Shown here: positions 23,801 to 37,100 of the stretch, in pieces
Position numbering within the stretch: the stretch's first letter is position 1
How the letters are laid out: the number at the start of each line of letters is the position of its first letter
Translations under genes and position numbers: made by a program
Notes under the pieces: generated by a model
The model's database searches: none
What the model saw: only the letters and a program-made list of their open reading frames with translations
What the model was told of the DNA's origin: nothing
NCBI GenBank assembly: GCA_025617745.1
Contig: CM046859.1
Coordinates: 27,765,371-27,829,370 of the forward strand
Length of the DNA stretch: 64,000 bases
Source of the DNA: Heliocidaris erythrogramma
Taxonomy: Eukaryota; Echinodermata; Echinoidea; Camarodonta; Echinometridae
Direction of reading: 5' to 3'

Positions 23801-26800
23801 GTCAAAGAAGAGCAAGAACTGGTAATGCTTTATGCATTCACATACTCAAAACTTGTATCTTCTTTAATGCAACCCCTCAGAGAGTAAAATGTGCTAGGCT
23901 TTTCAGACATTTCTTGTGATGTTATAGGACAGTTGGAATTTCATTCCAAAGCAAATGATGTGGCAGTCTACATTGATTTTAATAGCAGCAGGTCTATTCT
24001 AGAACCAGTATTTGATATTTGTCACAGTGTGGGAAGAATAATTCTCAAATTCAAAATAAATGCTTAATACATTCAACATTTCTGACAGATGTAAAGTTGA
24101 TGCAATGAAGGATAAGAGTCTAACAATCAATGCTTTTAAATTTGATATTCTACTCATAAGAATTGAACTTGAAAACATGAGGTAACTTAAAGAAAAAATT
24201 AATAAAGTTTGCACATATAAATAACTGCTAGTTTGTGACATGAAATAGTATGCCTAACAGGAGAATGCAACCATTAATCACCTACAGAAATTTGATGCAA
24301 GCATTTAGTCCTCTATATATTATAAACTTGTGTTTTCCAATATAAATGTACATGTACATGCGATTCCGTAACACTAGCACACATGTTTGTCTGTGATCCT
24401 CTCATTTCTTTCCAGCGTTGTTCTCAAGAGGAATTGGAAATCCTCTCTGTCATACCCAAGGATCAACCTCCAGGCCAGAAGACAGCAGACAAACAGATCC
24501 AGTACCGTCTCTTGCCAACGTGTCATGTGACCTTCTTTGCTCGTCGCTACCGGCTAGTAGTTGTGTTGGACCTCAGCCCTTCCATGACTGCTGTGGTTTG
24601 TATTTTATGAGCAGATTAAAGTAGCTATGCAAAGAAAATCACAAATATGGCAATTAATGTATCACTAGAAACTGGGAAGCTTACAGATGGCAATCGTATA
24701 AGTTTTCTGTCAACTGCGTATCTGATGATTATAAAAACAACATAAATAAAAGCTGTTCTAAGCATCTGGAATATCCGAGGATTCGCCAGAAATATAGCGA
24801 TGTTTTGATGTCGTCATACGAGGGATCGATCCTGCTTAAGCAGACGACGTCCTATAATGAATGAACGTAATTGCAATGCAATTATTTATCAAATTATAAA
24901 GAGTTTGGTACATTTAAACATGACCTTATTTCACACCATTCTAAAAGGGAAAGTGAACTGATTCTGATAACTAAAACCGTTTGATTGTAAATACACAGGA
25001 GAAGGGTCAATGATCAATGAAATAAACCCCATTTTCAAATTGAAAAGCCCTGCGAATAATAGCTGGATGGTATTTGTTCCCTCTTGAAACGCCGAACATG
25101 CCGCGGTGCAAGCAGCTGAAAATACAATGGCGTCTTATTTTGTTTACAAGTGACTGATTCCTTTATTTTTTTAACGCTGCATTTTTCATCAAAATAATAC
25201 CATACACGAAGTTAAGAGTGAGGCAACAGACTAACATTAAGACTGACGCTAGTCAAGTAAGAGAAATAAGTGAAGAGGAGATGACAAAACAGGCACTGAA
25301 AAATGTGTATAATGTTATGGGACATCGTCTGCTTAGACAGGACTCGCCCCTCTTGTGTCGTCACACATCTCAGCAGCGTTCAAGGAGCTTTTCAGCTGCT
25401 ATATCGGGGGCTGTATTTTACCGTTTTATAATTGATAATAATCATTAATTCAAATGTTTCCAAGCTTTAAATTTGGATAACCTTGTTTAATTTATGCCAT
25501 CTATGCAATAATAAGTATTAAGCCAATATTTAAAATCATTAGTGTTCTACTTTAAAAACATTTATTAGCAAGATTGTTTTTAAACGTCACGCCTATTTAT
25601 GATGCCTTAACAATTAAGAAATGTTGTTAGATTTCACTTTCATCATGCTCAACCAATAGAATTGCTCTCTCCCAGTCTCTGGGGCAAGAGGGCACGAATG
25701 CACTATTTTTACAATCTTCAATACCTGTGCCTCAAAGTGCAAACACGTTTTTGCTAGGATTTCCTGGAAAATGACTGAGATACTTTCCGAGGTGTTAGAA
25801 TACCATCACAAGCATTATTGCAAGTGTGATATTAGTTGGCAAAAATCTTGACATAGAATTCGATAATCATATGAGAATGTTGCTTCAGAAATGTAGTCAG
25901 TACTCAGTATCTTTTAATTTATTTTGATTGCATGACTAGCACCATTATTTCCTAATTCGCAAGCTCAAACGGAAATAATACGACGTTTGCTTGCGAGAGC
26001 ATACATAAATATAGATATATATGACAAATAGTAATTACCTTGAGGAGCACCAAACTTCAGCTATGAGCACATTATACACCGTTCTCCCCAACGTCAAGAT
26101 TAAAAGAACAGGAAGTTATGGAAACCACTCCAGCAAGTCATATCCTCTACAAATCTCAGTACTATAAGAACGACAAAGAATATAATGAGTTACGGCACTC
26201 CAAAAGAACTCCCTCGAGTATTTTGCTCATATGGGCTAAGATTAAACGAAAATCCATTTTGTAATCTCGTTCCTAAATAAAGAATTAACCCCTTATCACA
26301 AACACATAGCATAACAAAAATCTTGAGGTTCATAAATTATATGATATTCAATATCAATTAGCTAAATATCGAGTTGTAGAAGCTTTACGTGTACCAAAAT
26401 ATAATTTCATATCATCACTATAAATGATGTAAGGCTGGTTGAACGCCAAGAAAAGAGCATTTTTTTTTAAATAATTATATAACTCATGCGAGTTAAGCAT
26501 GACCATGAAGCTAAGAGCAAACTGTACATCACTATATGAAATTGGACATTGGGATCTAGCATTACTTTAATGTTACAACAGATTCAGATCTTGTGATATC
26601 TATCACATTCTATGATAACAGTCAGTATAATCCCAATTCTGAATGATTCAGATACCAAGATTAAGGGAAACAAACATCTTGTTAGAAAGTGATTCTTTCA
26701 CATGCCTATTCTTTGAAGAATCTGTAACCCATCTCCCGTGTCTCTTAAATAATCTGTCGGGAACACCAATCTCTGCAGCTGCAGTAGCACCACCTGCTCT

Positions 26801-29800
26801 GAGGCTATGAAGACCATACAACTTGGAATCTACTCCAATGGCTTCTAAGTTGTCTTGTAAAAATCTCTCTACATTGTGAATAAGAAAGCTTATTCCTTCT
26901 CAGCTTGTATAATTTCGAGGATTTACAAAAAGATATCTGCCGAAAAATAAACAAATCTATCAACAATTTTGATCAACATATCAGGTGTGACTGGGTTTTT
27001 TCCCAGTAACAGGACGTGCTAGCTTTCTCTTTAGTCCATCCAACAATAATCTCAAGAATTTGGAATCGCACGGATTCGTGATATTGATGATATACGCTGA
27101 ACAGTCAAAATGCCATTTCAAGCCGTAAAATACAGTCTCCAATCTGGAATAAGGTGCATCATATTGTTAAAGAGATATATGAAATACCTTGCTACTTCTT
27201 CCAATGTGGGATTAACATCAGTTATCCCGTTTTCCAAACACCACTTTTTCTGAGAGTTAATCGCTCCTTTATACTTTTTCACTGTGCTCTCTGCTCTTGA
27301 AGTTTTCCAAAATACCTTGGAAAGCTGTCTGAAATCCTGTATTCTGGAAATGAATTGTAAAGATAAAGAATATATTCCTCCAGTGAGGCATGCACTTTAA
27401 CCATATTGTAAATAGCAAACTGAACATTTCAATCGTTGCTCTGCGAATAAGCAACAAATTCTCTAATCGTTAACTTCTCGATTTAATCAGGGCACATTAA
27501 ACAACTGTATGGTCAGCATCATCGCATTATCAGTAGAGTTCATGTAAGATAAAGCCAGTGCATCTTACATCAACACAACTCTCCAGTGAGATTGTGTTAC
27601 AGAATGCTTTCAATACTATGCCAAAAATCTAAGTTGGCTTTCATTCTCCCCCCGAACTAAAGGCTCCGCAGATCCCTGTTGATATTCGAAGAAGATTTTG
27701 AGGTAGAATTCAGAATCGTATCGTTCCTCGAAATCATGGGGAACTGAATGGATTGATTCATTCTCTACATCGTAGTACAAACCTGATGAACGAAAATGTG
27801 GATCGGCTGAAAGACAATAATGCATGACACACAAGGCTTCATTATATTCTTTAGATGGCTGTATATTATATGCATATATATTATATGCATTTCCAGGGGA
27901 AAGGATGAATATTTATACTATTTCATGGAATAGTACGTCCTAGTTTGTTCTTAGAACCATGTGGATTGTAAAATAATTGTAGTGTCCATATTAAAAACTA
28001 TCAAATTGCAATTATAACAACACCCCAATTTTTAACTTCTTTATGCATCGAATCGACATGTGTGCGATTTAAACTTCCTCTTCATGGTGCCGGAATATCA
28101 GCCCCCCTATTTTTTAAACAATTCTCGGGCCCGATTTTATTTATGGGAAGGGGGGGGGGGAATGCAATACATAAAGTACAACGATAAATCGAGAATGACT
28201 TGACACCTAGTCTGCACCTCAAGATCTATAATTAAATCAGGCTTACCGGGTTTCGTATCAAGTTGATTGGTGCCCAGTGACGCCTTTGGACAGGGACTTG
28301 GGTCCAGCGAAAGTGCAGTTGCGTCGCCAATGGCCTGGTTTGCCACAGGCAAAGCAGATATCTTGGAGTCTGGGGCCGGAAAAACCAGCTTGGCCACGCT
28401 GGTTTTTTTTTTCTCTTTGCAAATTCTTTGATAAGTAAATACTTTGAGAAATAAATATATTTGACAGATATATTTGTTCTAAACTTTCTGTTCATAAAAA
28501 TCCACAGATGTAGCACGAATGGAAAAAACACAGAATACCAAAGCATGTTGGGCTCAAGTAATGGTCGAGTGTAGAGTATTGATTCTAAAAAAATGAAAAA
28601 TATCATTATTTACATTTCCCTCTGATTGTTGTATATCAGGTACTGGTGCAGGGTTGTCTTTTGACTCCTGACAATGTAGATGTCTTTCTTCAGAGTATTC
28701 TCACACAGCTAGAAGATTTTGAGAACAAGATTTTCAATAGTAAGTACTTCATTATGTAGTAATCTAATGTGGAAGTAAAAGTGGTACTCATAGGAGTAAG
28801 ATGAATTGTAGTAGTAAAGTTGTTGTTTAAGTACTGACCCTAGCATTAATATCTTTATTAAAGGGAATCTTGAGTTCTGGGAAAGGTGAAAAATAATTTG
28901 TTAGCTTTCTCATTCCGTTTATGTCAGTTTGGAAGAACATCATAGTAGAAACATCCCTGAAAAAAGATTGCTCTTCAAATGCTCTTATATTTAAAATATG
29001 ACTAGAAATAGCTGAAATGTTTGGGCTGAACATTTATGCCACTTGTGTGTGTAGTCCCATATACCCATTTCTATGTGCAGTACATGTGCTTTTCAGTGAG
29101 ATGAGGTCATCTATTTTGATGATTCCAAAACAACACAGTATAAAACTAATCTTATGTAGACATGGTGAACCTTTCCCAATTCCTTTCAGACAGTTTCTTT
29201 CACAATATAATTACATGACCAGAACTCTACTTTATCTTTAAGTCTAAATGTTAAAAAAACTAAATTTCTACAAGGTATAAGCAAGGAGGTGCTAGGCTTG
29301 CCTAGTATCTCCGTGGTATAAGTGTTGGTGTATCTGTATACTATTTGAATTCAGAGCCATCCTGGCTGAGGTCCAAAAATGCTAGGTCAGAGAAAGTTTG
29401 GTAATGGCAATTTTCACAAGTGCTGTCATGGTAATTGAGAAATAAGTTTTGATGTCTCAAAATGTTTACCAAGTACTAGATTCATAACATTAGATTCAAT
29501 TTTCCATTTCTTATTCTTTGGAGCATGGAAAAAGTTGATGCTTTATGGACAAGGTACCAAGATTTCAAAGCATTTGTTTTGGTCTTTATATCCAGGTACG
29601 ATGCGATCCCAGAATCCATCTGCCTCTAATCTCGATGGGGTGGACGGCTGGTTGACCAATGGCATAGACATTGTGGTAGGAGGCGACTGGAGGGACAGTC
29701 AAGGGGGCCCTACGAGCCCCACCACAACCCACCATCAGCCCCCCACCAAGGTGGAGATGGCCAACCCTGAGGCAACGTTTATCAACATGTTGTGGTGCGG

Positions 29801-31076
29801 AGTGTTGGCCTTGCAGCTGCTGCCTGAGAACACAAGTGCAGGTCTGAAATAAATGTGTTTCCCAGGCATAGGCTAGATTGTAAATAAATGCTCTTCCCAT
29901 AATAGATCTAGGGAGATTTGGGTTGGTCTAGTTGTCAACTATCTGTCTTTGCTTAGATACATATAGCCCACTCTGATTGAAAATTGACTTGTGTAAATGA
30001 AGGTCGATGCCAAGATGTAAATAAGCAGATCTAATCGATACACTTTTTGTTAGCCTATTACTCACATATATATGCTAATAAACCATACATAGTCTAATAT
30101 ACGTAATATACGTAGGCCCAAGATATTTCACACTATCTGTTGTCAGCTTTTCTTTGCTTATGAAGATTTTGGAAGGCATTTCTTAATTTATGCCAGCTTG
30201 CTTTTCACTGAAAAAAAAAGACTGAGTCTTTTCCCCTGTATTGAAATGCAATATGAGTTTATCAATTTTGTAAATAATCTCTCCATTAATAATGTTGTTT
30301 CAACATAATAAAAACAAACATGCTGGTTAGTTCCTTCAGTGCCTTATGCAACGATAATTGTTGGTACACCTATTAGCGCAGAAGGGGTTAAATAGCATTG
30401 AGCCTGTGCAGAGAAATCCTATAATTTATCATTGAAGTTTAATTTGGTTCATTATGTCCAGCAAAGAAAGATGTTGGTTGTGAGAGTTTTGGTTCTCTTT
30501 GCAGGTATCACGGTGATCAGTGATGGCGTTGGGGCAGTTCCAGACGCCCTCACTCTGAGTAACCTCCTAGGGAACCTACGCACCAGTACCACCGCATGTT
30601 CCTTCATCCAGCTAGGCAGAGGGTTCTACCCCCACTCAGGCTTTGGCTACGTCCCCCACACAGAGATCATGCAGTTCATCGCCACAGCAACCTTTGGGGC
30701 CTTCCTCTCCAGATGTCCTAGCATGGTAAAAAACATATTATATTCAGTGTTTTTGTTTTCTCTCATATGACAGCACGTTAATAATGGGTTAGACTAACAT
30801 AAAATGAATGCTTCTTAGGTTTCATAAATGAAGATGATCCGAAATAAAAGGAAGAAAATGACTCTGATCGGAGTATTATTTCTAGCACTATATATTCACA
30901 TCTGTGTTAACAATGGATAAGTGACACATTGTATATTTCTTTCAACACTTGACTTTCTTTCAACACTTGTGGTATATTGGTAAAGGATCTCATTCAGGAG
31001 GTCCTGGGTTTGATCCTTGCCCGATGCTTTCATTTTTGTGTTTTATCCAAATTAGTCCAAATTGGTAATTAGCAAT

Positions 31077-31110
<34 letters not shown>

Positions 31111-34100
31111 GATGCCATATCTATCAACTTTGGCGATCATTTTATTCCACAGCTCTCTATTTCTAGCCTTCCCCATTCGCTCCATTCCCTGATCTGTCAC
31201 ACCTCTTTCCTCCAACCATCTCAGCAGACTATCCATCCATATTACTCTTCCCCTTCCTCTACTCCTCTTTCCCTCGATCTTTCCTGTCATTGTCAGATTC
31301 TCCAATCCTCCCTTTTTTATCAAGTGTCCCATAAATGTCATCAGCCAATTCCTTGCAAAGCCAGGGGTAGTATTAATTGCAGGACCCTTAGGAAGAAATT
31401 TTAATATGGATGAGGCTACCTTTGGTAAATAAGACCATCATCACTGATATATTGCTTTCAGGTTGTTTCTCCATTCAGCTATGTTCTGTAGAATCTTGTT
31501 ACTTATATGGAACCTCTTGAAGACATTAGAGGAGTTACAGAGCTTTATTTCTTTCAACAGGGCCTTGATGGCATCAAGGTAGAAGTCATAACTCTGATGG
31601 TAACCCTTTTATGTTTCTTATTCATCTATAGGAATCTTCTGAAGACCATCTGATGAATCAGTACCACAGAGCTTTCCTGTCCTGGAGCTTTCAGAAGGGA
31701 CTCGATGGCATCAAGATCGATCTCATCAAAGGTAAAATGAGCACCATATAAGTTCTAGGAAACTGAAAACATTTGATATGTACTGCTGTTTTGGGCATAA
31801 AATCTTGTGAATATGAACACAAACAAAATATGAACTTTTTTGTGAAACGTGAACTATTTTCTCCCATTAGTGAAGCAGACCATTTTTATTGTTTACGTCA
31901 TCATTAATAAAAGAAATGAATAGGGTCAGCATCATTCTTGGAGATAAAATATTGCAACCAGGGCCCTGTTTCATAAAACTTGTCATCAATGACAAGTTGC
32001 AATAACTGTTATAAGTTATAAGTTGGCAAGACATTAATCTACATTTGCCACTCTCAACCCAGGTGTTAAATGGGTACCGGTAGGAAGGAATTCCTTAAAT
32101 GCTGTGAGCACCGAATTCCGTAGCCTAGCTAGAGCTGGGGTAATATTGGAGCACCTTGAGCACCTTATACGTGGTGGATATGAACGCTATATAAAAAATA
32201 CCCAATATTATTATTATTATTATTATTACTACTATTATAAGCTACAGAAATCCTTGCATCTGATTGGCTGAGAGCAAATTTGTCGGTAAAAATCACCGAC
32301 AAGACACTAGATGAAACGCCCCCCATTTGTCCAAACATTTGTCCAATTTTAGTTTCTGTTCTCCGTGGTTGGTAATATTCACCCCGTGTTATTATACTAA
32401 ATCTTGATTTGGACTGTAATGACATGGCCATGTTCATACACTGATGTTTAGAAGTAGCTTTGATGGCAGAAAGTAGAAGTTTGATTGTGCATTGAGTAAT
32501 ATATATCATGCATACTGCTCTTCCAAAGAGCAAGTGGGTAAACAACAAATTGCACATATCCGAAACACGCAATCTGTTGGAGACTATTTCTTTTTCATTC
32601 AAACATATTCCGGGAGTAGTATGTATAAAAGGGGTAACCGTACCCAGCATTGATTTGTAGTCTTTGTTTATGCTCTCATGTGCCTAAAAGTAATAACCTG
32701 TACACATATTTTTTAGTGAAATATCTTCATTTTGAAAATATGACATTATTCTCTCTCTCCCTCTCTTGATGCAATCAGGTCGTCAACATCAAGTCATATC
32801 ATCAGAGTCTGGCTGGGCAGAAAGGTACATTTATTTCTTGTGTAATCCATTGAAATGCTATATAAAAAGTTTTCATGAATTTTATGTGATCCAGCTTTGG
32901 TAAAACTCATAGTAACAAAGTATTACACATTAAGTGTTGCTAGGTTGGGCAAGCCAAAATTTTTGTCCAAACTAACAACTAATACATGCAATTCACATTC
33001 TGACTATTGAAAAAAATAGGTTTTTACAGGGGAATGTAATAGTTTATCCTAGACAAACATGTATAAATTTGAATATACAGTTAATCTTGCATAACTCGAA
33101 GTCGCATAATTTCCAAGTTGAATCAGTTTTTTTCACCAAAATCTGCAAAACGTGTGTTATTTACATTTCCGAAGTTGAATTTTGCATAAGTCAAACTATA
33201 TTTTACGGTCCCAACAGATTCGACTTTATAGGCAAAGTTAACTGTGCCTATTGTCACAATTGTAACCATTGTTTGAGCATGCATAAATTTTGAATAAATT
33301 TGTTGAGAGCAAATGTTCATTTAGCTCCACCCTTTCGATCTCAGCCAAGGCAGGTCTGTTTGGTGTGAAATGTCACACAGACATCAAACAAGCATGTAAA
33401 GAGCCTAGAAACTTCTACAAATTCTTTTGTAGTATAAATGCGATCCTTGAATGTTTTGTCAGGGGGTCATGCACCATTCCACAGGTCAAGAACAACTGCT
33501 TCAAGTACAGGTTGCACGCAGAGCTTGGCAACGTGCTCTTTATTCTACTTTGTCTGATTCTTTGGCATTCTTGTGAAATAAGCCGCCCCGCATTCACTTT
33601 GTACATGCAGTTTATTGCGTGTAATTGCCTATGAGGGTTCACATCCTCCATTGACTTTACAGCGCAGTGTGTGTGTACACACTCGATGACTGGTGGCTTA
33701 TTTCACGAGAAGGCCGATTCTTTTAACTTTGAAATGTTATACCTTTCCTATGTTATACCTTTCCTTTCCTTACAGCATCTTGCCATCCTTTGCTGTCAAC
33801 AAGCAGGGATTATGCACCATTCCACTGATCAGGAAGAAACATACAAACTACAGACTGCACACAGAGCTTGGTAATGTGCTTTCTATCCGTCTCAGAGAAG
33901 GCTACACAATCAAGGATGCATGCCTCACCAAGAGTGAGTAGTGTCATTTTCTTCTTTCTGTGTCATTCAAATACGTTGCTTTTTTATTCCTCCGCCTACC
34001 CGAAGGTGTTGCCCGAGGCATTATGTTTTCGGGTTGTCCGTCTGTCCATCCCGCTTTCTCGTTCTCGCGATAACTCAAGAACCACATGAGGTATGAACTT

Positions 34101-37100
34101 CAAACTTGGTGCTAGTATGTATCACCATAGGAAGACGATCTGATTAGATTTTGGGGTACGTACGTCAAAGGTCACAGAGGTCAATATCTGAAATTGCAGG
34201 TGTTAGTCTCGTTCGTGTAATGGTCGTTTTGCACAGACACTTTACATGTACTTTAATGTTTACCAGCAACAGAAATCTCATAAGCATGCCAATCAGTAAA
34301 GAAACTCATCAGTTGTCCAATGGTCTCCGTAATGGCCTGCCCCAACATATTAACCTACACATTTTATGAAGTCGACATTCGATCATTTCTAGTTTTATAT
34401 TCCCTAGACAAAGATGCCACTCAATCATTTAGATAAAATCGACAAGGACTTGTCTTTTCTTGAAAAATATCCCTCCTGGAGCACTGATCTATCCAATTTA
34501 TGCTGGGGTCACTAAATATTGTATCGTGAGATACTCATGGATGATGTACTAACTCTGTCTGCGAACAGTGTGTGCTAATAATCACAATTTACATAGCAGA
34601 CAACATTTTTGCTCCCGTCTGACCGTGATGACGATGATGACGATGATGTATAAGCATACAGTGGTTTAACGCCGAACTATAAATTATTTACACAGAATAA
34701 GGTCAACACTTTAACAATTTACAATGTTATCACAGTACAAAGTATGTATGATATATGCCATTTCCTCACCAGAACATATGCTTTATGATGTTACTGTGCG
34801 TTGTGCAATATTTAAATTATGCTATAATGCTACTACTACTGCTAAAACAAATCATGAATATTTTCAAACTTTCTAAAAATGAGTTCTGCAAACAATGTCA
34901 GCAATGCCTTTAACACATTAGGGTAGTTTCTGACCAACAGCCAAAATGCTCTAAGGTAGTGGGAATTAACAGTGTGATCAACCGCTCTCTCCCTCAGCAG
35001 GCATTTCCTTTAGCAGGTTGTGGAAGCAACTGTAGGGCTTTTCCGTAGATGTGATTGAGCTGCCCCTGTTGAGATGACCCTCTACCTTTTTCTTTGTGCT
35101 ATTTATATTTGTGGTATTTTTCGTGAGAAATGACAAACACTCATGGCATAGGAACATGCCTCTTCTAATTTGTGTAGCATTTCTGGAATAAGTGCTGGTT
35201 TGTTGCGGCATCCACGTAGGTTAGGATCTGATACTGCCGAAAGACTTTGGATTTTGGCAAGTAGCAAGCATTGCAGTTCTGACATCTTCCATCCATGATT
35301 TATTTATTTATTTTATTCATTAAAATATCCAAGAACATAACATCAAACGACATAGATCTGTATAAACAATGATGGTACTCAACAAGAAAAAAAAAACAAC
35401 AACAAAAGCAATAACAACAACCAATCCCTTGGGATTGCCCAAAGGAAATATAAATTTCTGTATGACAACTCTCCTCATTGATTGTTGTATATAAATACAT
35501 AAAGATACAGGATGGCAAAGATGGGACCAACATAAATATATAGGGAGAGAGGGGACGAGATAGGCAGAGCATTTTTTGTACAAGTACTGGAATTTATCCT
35601 GGCACCTGGAGGTGCTGGACAGTTGTGACCGTCCGTATAAAGATTTTTATTTTTCCATCACTAATATCATAGTTTTTTTGTTTTCCTTCCAAAGGGTTTC
35701 TCTAAAGGGGTGTGGTATTCCAGACCCGAAGCATTCGGCATCAATAAGTTTATACTGTCAACAGAATACAGATGAAAAAAACTTGATGAATTTTAATGTC
35801 TTACATCTTTCAATATTTTCATCTGTAGGTGGAACCTGCATAGAAGTAAGACTAGCACTGCCCTGGAAGTACAATGCAAGGATAGAGTATATAGCTACAG
35901 CACCATGGCCTCTTGAGACTAGCAGGTATGTTTTATTCTTTCTTATTTCTGGGCTTGAAAAAAATCCTAACTCGTAGATGAAAGCAGTTGTGTGTGTGTG
36001 TATGATTTTAAAGCATTTATTTATTGTAATGCTACATGGTAGTAATGATGATGATTAGTTGTGGGGAATGTATCCTGTGGGTGATTGTCCGAGGGGGTAT
36101 TTACCCAAGGGGTCATTGCCCTAGAGACAAGTTTTCCGCATGTATTTGTCACAGGTTTCAGGGGTTTGTGTCACAGGTTAGTTGTACTGGGGTAATCATC
36201 CTTTTCTTGGGGATACATTTAGGTGTCCAAGAAGTTGGTAATCCAGAGAATAGTCGTCCATGAATTCACCACAACTCATTGTTTTACAAGTATTTTGAAA
36301 TTTTTTCCAGACATGTGACAGACATTGAGATCATCATGGAGGGGAGCTATGAGTTCCTTCATGATATCACGTGCCCTATGAAGAAGGGACCACAAAACCA
36401 CTACAGGACAAAAGTAGTCAAGAACTTCTGGCAAACCCTACAGAGGTGAGTGTCTGTCCAACTGTATGCAACCGCAGTCTTCATCGCATTCTGTAGAGCT
36501 GTTATTACTTCATTTCACTTCCATTGTTTGTTTGCAATTTACAATAACCACCAAATGGAAAATTGATTGCCAAATAGGAATGTTTTCTTCAGAATTATAC
36601 TGGTCTACTGTAGGAACTTCATCCTTTCAAAGAGATGGTATGTGTTTTTTTATGCACAGTGAGCATTGATTCGATTTCCATCAAATTTTTTCTCAAAGAA
36701 AGCTCCAAAAATTTGAATTAAAAAAGTTAAATGACTGTATCAATGTTTAAAATGTTTAAATATGCTTTCCTTTTATTGCTGTGCTGATGTAGAGCCAAAC
36801 TGAACTTCACCTGACTTTCAACTCTGCTTTTACAAATATGTTTTTTTTTATGCCTTTGAATAATTTTTTTTACTTCAGCAGTGAAAATAAAATTTAAATG
36901 AATTTAACCTCTCCTCATACTTGTAATTATACATCTATAGCTTGAGAGAGACTGACTTGCTTCTAGTCCACTTGCAGTCATTTGCAGCCAACCCCATCTA
37001 CTACTCACTGCCTGAGGGTACTAAGGGGGGTATGCCCCTCTTTTATATGCCTCCTAACTCCACCTCACCTGTCTTAGCTCAGCAGTCGCATCCAAAGTAA

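Noticed and set aside
27616-27834. 72-codon - strand frame between the recombinase and CCHC relics
   Set aside because: No motif recognised; may be part of the same decayed element but cannot be supported.
30968-31030. tRNA gene
   Set aside because: Box A and B-like sequences only; acceptor and anticodon stems do not pair, so it is called a SINE head.
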